From Pseudomonadota bacterium (GTDB lineage: Bacteria > Pseudomonadota > Gammaproteobacteria > Burkholderiales > Burkholderiaceae_A): a stretch of DNA of 9,179 nucleotides. The stretch spans positions 7,493 to 16,671 of the forward strand of contig NYVY01000074.1 of NCBI GenBank assembly GCA_002684875.1. Reading direction: 5' to 3'. Shown here piece by piece: positions 7,054 through 9,179 of this stretch. Below the pieces are notes generated by a model. That model was not told where the DNA came from. It saw only the letters and a program-made list of their open reading frames with translations, and made no database searches. Each line of letters opens with the position of its first letter. The first letter of the stretch is position 1. The position numbers and the translations under genes were made by a program.

Positions 7054-7929
7054 TTGAGAAAATTTAAATTTTGGAAAATGCACAGCTTGGGTAACGATTT
7101 TATTGTCATTTATGAAGGATTCTCAGAATTGAATGTTTGTGAATTTTCATCTGATTATTTAAAAACCATCTCCGATAGGAAAACAGGGATTGGTGCCGAC
7201 CAAATTCTTCTTATCGCGAATTCTGATATTTCAAAAGGTGAATTTACATATAAAGTTATAAATGCTGATGGTAATGAGGTTGAACAGTGTGGAAATGGGG
7301 CACGGTGTGTTAAGAGATTTATTTACGACAATAATCTCTGGCTTGGGGACGAAATTACTTTAATTACGGCTAACGAAAGAATGCGGGTTGGGTCTAAAAA
7401 CAATAAAGATTTCGTTGTGGGAATGAATATTCGAGGGATAGAAGCAGGTGACGTAAAATTAAATCATGGACTGGTAGAAAAAAGGAAAGTAGAAAAACAG
7501 TTTTCATATGAATTAAGAGTTGGTGATGAAAGGCTAATAAATTTATTTTTTGTATCAATGGGAAACCCACATGGCGTATGTTGGGATAATAATCTTGACA
7601 AAAAAACGATGAAAGGGATATACGGTTTTCTTTTAGAACATAAAATTTTTGAAAATGGTATAAACGTAGAATTTTGTAAAATTATTTCCGACCAGTCTAT
7701 AAGTATGACAGTTTTTGAGAGAGGGGTTGGCGAGACGTTAGCCTGTGGGAGTGGAGCTTGCGCTGCTGTTGTCTCTGGGATTTTGACTGGTAACTTAAAG
7801 AGTGGGAGTTCAATTGAGGTTAGGCTTGAAAAGGGTTCTTTGTTTGTTGAATGGAGCGGAAAAATTAGAGATCCAGTTTTTTTGTCAGGGCCTGCAAGAA
7901 AAGTTTTCGAAGGAGAAATTAATGCTTGA
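7054..7929 (+). CDS. dapF: Diaminopimelate epimerase
   Basis: DapF converts LL- to meso-diaminopimelate, the cross-linking amino acid of Gram-negative peptidoglycan and the direct precursor of lysine. It is a cofactor-independent two-cysteine racemase. Both catalytic cysteines are present in intact context: Cys79 in NADGNEVEQCGNGARC (70-85) and Cys231 in FERGVGETLACGSGACAA (221-238). KMHSLGNDF (8-16), GIGADQIL (45-52) and MGNPH (169-173) complete the family pattern. At 291 residues it is slightly longer than E. coli DapF (274). The start is TTG: the first ATG (7078) would fall inside the conserved N-terminal strand just before HSLGNDF, whereas the TTG gives the expected beginning and has AGGA at good spacing. 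The gene begins 9 bases after the acyltransferase stop and is followed 24 bases later by the DUF484 gene, as in the dapF-DUF484-xerC clusters known from Proteobacteria. Confidence 0.98.
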   Translation: MRKFKFWKMHSLGNDFIVIYEGFSELNVCEFSSDYLKTISDRKTGIGADQILLIANSDISKGEFTYKVINADGNEVEQCGNGARCVKRFIYDNNLWLGDEITLITANERMRVGSKNNKDFVVGMNIRGIEAGDVKLNHGLVEKRKVEKQFSYELRVGDERLINLFFVSMGNPHGVCWDNNLDKKTMKGIYGFLLEHKIFENGINVEFCKIISDQSISMTVFERGVGETLACGSGACAAVVSGILTGNLKSGSSIEVRLEKGSLFVEWSGKIRDPVFLSGPARKVFEGEINA

Positions 7930-7953
7930 TTTTAATATTTTGAGGGCGCCAAA

Positions 7954-8640
7954 ATGACTATCGACGACAAGTTAATAAGAGATTTTCTTTTAACTGATAA
8001 AGACTTTTTTTTTAGGCATCCAGATATTCTAAGTTTTATAAAAATACCTCATCCCGATACTGGAAAGGCCATCTCTCTTCTTGAAATGCAAAATAAAATT
8101 CTGAGAAATCAACTGGCTAATAATAAAAAAGAGCAAGAAATAGAATACAAAATTGCAAATTATAATTACCAGGCACTAGAAAATATCTTTAATTGGATAT
8201 TTGAAACTTTCTCCATTTCTAGGAAGTCGAGTGGCATTATACAGTTTTTGAAAAGTATACGAAAATCCTTTGAGCTGGAGGTAATATCTTTCCTTTTAAA
8301 AGAAGATGTAGAAAAAACATTGGGGAGAAAACCTTTAAACTCAGAAGACCAGATAATAAAAAGAATTGACTTGTTAAAATCTAGCGTGATTTACTCGGAT
8401 GGCGCTGATTTTGATTTTTGGAAATCAAAACTGTATGCAGGATTTAGCGAAGGAAGTTTCGAAAATGGAAAGGATTGTCAGGGCTTAGCAGTCTTGCCAC
8501 TTAGATCAAAAAATAAAGGTGAATCGATTGGTGTAATTCTTTTCGGAACAAGTGATCGAGATAGATTAAACAATCAGTTAGGCAATTTCTTTCTTGATAT
8601 TCTTGCTGAAGTGATATTTTCATCCTTTAAAAAAAAATGA
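7954..8640 (+). CDS. DUF484 family protein (YigA-like, GAF-related)
   Basis: The 228-residue product fits the DUF484 family. The N-terminus shows the family pattern of a short helical segment leading to FFFRHPDIL (18-26), then PHPDTGKAISLLEMQ (32-46). Residues about 41-75 are rich in Gln, Asn, Glu and Lys and likely form a coiled coil. The rest resembles a GAF-like sensor fold, with QGLAVLPLRS (176-185) and IGVILFGTSDRDR (192-204) near the end. No catalytic residues are known for the family and its function is undefined; its steady position between dapF and xerC suggests a link to XerC or to cell division, but that is inference. GAGGG (7942-7946) lies seven bases before the ATG. The last three sense codons are AAA AAA AAA, directly before the TGA, and the xerC ATG overlaps this end. 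Confidence 0.9.
   Translation: MTIDDKLIRDFLLTDKDFFFRHPDILSFIKIPHPDTGKAISLLEMQNKILRNQLANNKKEQEIEYKIANYNYQALENIFNWIFETFSISRKSSGIIQFLKSIRKSFELEVISFLLKEDVEKTLGRKPLNSEDQIIKRIDLLKSSVIYSDGADFDFWKSKLYAGFSEGSFENGKDCQGLAVLPLRSKNKGESIGVILFGTSDRDRLNNQLGNFFLDILAEVIFSSFKKK
8629..8637 (+). repeat. A9 homopolymer tract at the DUF484-xerC junction
   Basis: Nine consecutive A residues encode the last three Lys codons of DUF484 and supply the A of the xerC ATG. xerC is in the -1 frame relative to DUF484, so a single added A in the transcript, or a -1 ribosomal slip, would read straight from DUF484 through the xerC ATG without a stop. The tract is seen directly; slippage is not shown. Confidence 0.6.
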
Positions 8641-9179
8641 CTTTTTCGCTAAGGGAATCTAACAAAGTAAAAGATATTTTCATCACTTATCTACGTTATT
8701 TAGATTCAACCTGTCGCAAAAGATCAAAACAGAGTATCAAGTCAATAAAAAGCGACTTAAATAGTTACTGTAAATTCTTAGATATGAAAGCTAATAATGA
8801 AGTTGCCGAAGCATTCTCAGAAACAATAATCCTCAGTTATGTTGCTTTTAAAAAAAAACAGGGGTTGAGTGGAAGGTCAATTAGCAGACACCTTTCGACT
8901 TTGCGTCAATTCTTTAATTGGGTGGACTTGACTTTTAAAGAGCTTGAGGGTGTAACAAATTCAAAAAAAATTCGAGGGCCAAAACTTCCCAAGCTTCTTC
9001 CTAAGGCATTATCGGTAGATGAAGTTGCTGTTTTTTTTAGTCAAAAAAAGAAAGAATTAAAAACCTGGCTAGATTATCGAGATATGGCAATTTTTGAGCT
9101 AGCTTATTCATCGGGACTTCGTGTTACAGAGTTAGTTGGAATCGACCTAACTCATAATTCGAATAGCTTAGGTTGGATT
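8637..9179 (+). CDS. xerC: Tyrosine recombinase XerC, C-terminal half cut off by window edge
   Basis: I translated this frame by hand: 181 codons to the window end, against about 300 in complete XerC. XerC with XerD resolves chromosome dimers at dif during cell division. Residues about 10-100 form the SAM-like core-binding N-terminal domain (ITYLRYLDS, ISRHLSTLRQFFNW). The linker GPKLPKLLPKALSVDEV (114-130) leads into the catalytic domain, where Arg162 in YSSGLRVTELVGID (158-170 region) is the first catalytic Arg. The HxxR motif and the nucleophilic Tyr lie beyond the edge, so catalytic completeness cannot be judged. The ATG at 8637 overlaps the DUF484 stop as ATGA, indicating translational coupling. 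I prefer XerC over XerD or a phage integrase because of the neighbouring dapF and DUF484 genes. Confidence 0.93.
   Translation, partial: MTFSLRESNKVKDIFITYLRYLDSTCRKRSKQSIKSIKSDLNSYCKFLDMKANNEVAEAFSETIILSYVAFKKKQGLSGRSISRHLSTLRQFFNWVDLTFKELEGVTNSKKIRGPKLPKLLPKALSVDEVAVFFSQKKKELKTWLDYRDMAIFELAYSSGLRVTELVGIDLTHNSNSLGWI

Noticed and set aside
8637..9179. XerC as a phage or island integrase marking an insertion
   Set aside because: The neighbours dapF and DUF484 and the XerC-like linker and Arg motif point to the housekeeping recombinase; no att repeats or foreign genes are seen.

Overview
The window is an AT-rich, gene-dense piece of a bacterial chromosome, almost certainly from a betaproteobacterium with a compact genome. 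Two things suggest this. The first is the gene order metK / LpxL-type acyltransferase / dapF / DUF484 / xerC on one side and ahcY / metF / lytic transglycosylase / NDUFA9-like dehydrogenase on the other, which from memory is typical of Betaproteobacteria. The second is the SAH riboswitch ahead of ahcY, a known feature of that class. Low GC, poly-A lysine runs and spacers of a few bases recall streamlined aquatic lineages such as the OM43/Methylophilaceae group, but the sequence alone does not fix the genus. No mobile element, CRISPR array, tRNA or rRNA was seen.

Layout: the left two thirds (1-6127) is read on the minus strand. It runs metK, then a 146-base spacer holding a sigma70-type promoter and the SAH riboswitch, then ahcY, metF, an Slt70-like lytic transglycosylase and an NDUFA9-like SDR that runs off the left edge. 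After the riboswitch the four genes are separated by 1 base, 15 bases and a 4-base overlap, so they look like one transcript. The right third (about 6157-9179) is read on the plus strand: an LpxL/HtrB-like acyltransferase, dapF, a DUF484 protein and xerC, which runs off the right edge. The divergent metK promoter lies inside the 5' end of the acyltransferase gene.

Function: metK makes SAM, methyltransferases turn it into SAH, ahcY splits SAH to homocysteine and adenosine, and metF supplies 5-methyl-THF to remethylate homocysteine. The core of the activated-methyl cycle is therefore together, lacking only methionine synthase here. The riboswitch is expected to raise ahcY (and probably metF) expression when SAH builds up. 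Several other genes serve the envelope or chromosome maintenance: lytic transglycosylase (peptidoglycan turnover), acyltransferase (lipid A), dapF (meso-DAP for peptidoglycan and lysine) and xerC (chromosome dimer resolution).

All genes in the window belong to known families. I do not see a new multi-gene system. The points most worth a second look are the riboswitch with its long linker and its possible reach over cell-wall genes, three well-supported TTG starts, and an A9 tract placed so that slippage would fuse DUF484 to XerC.
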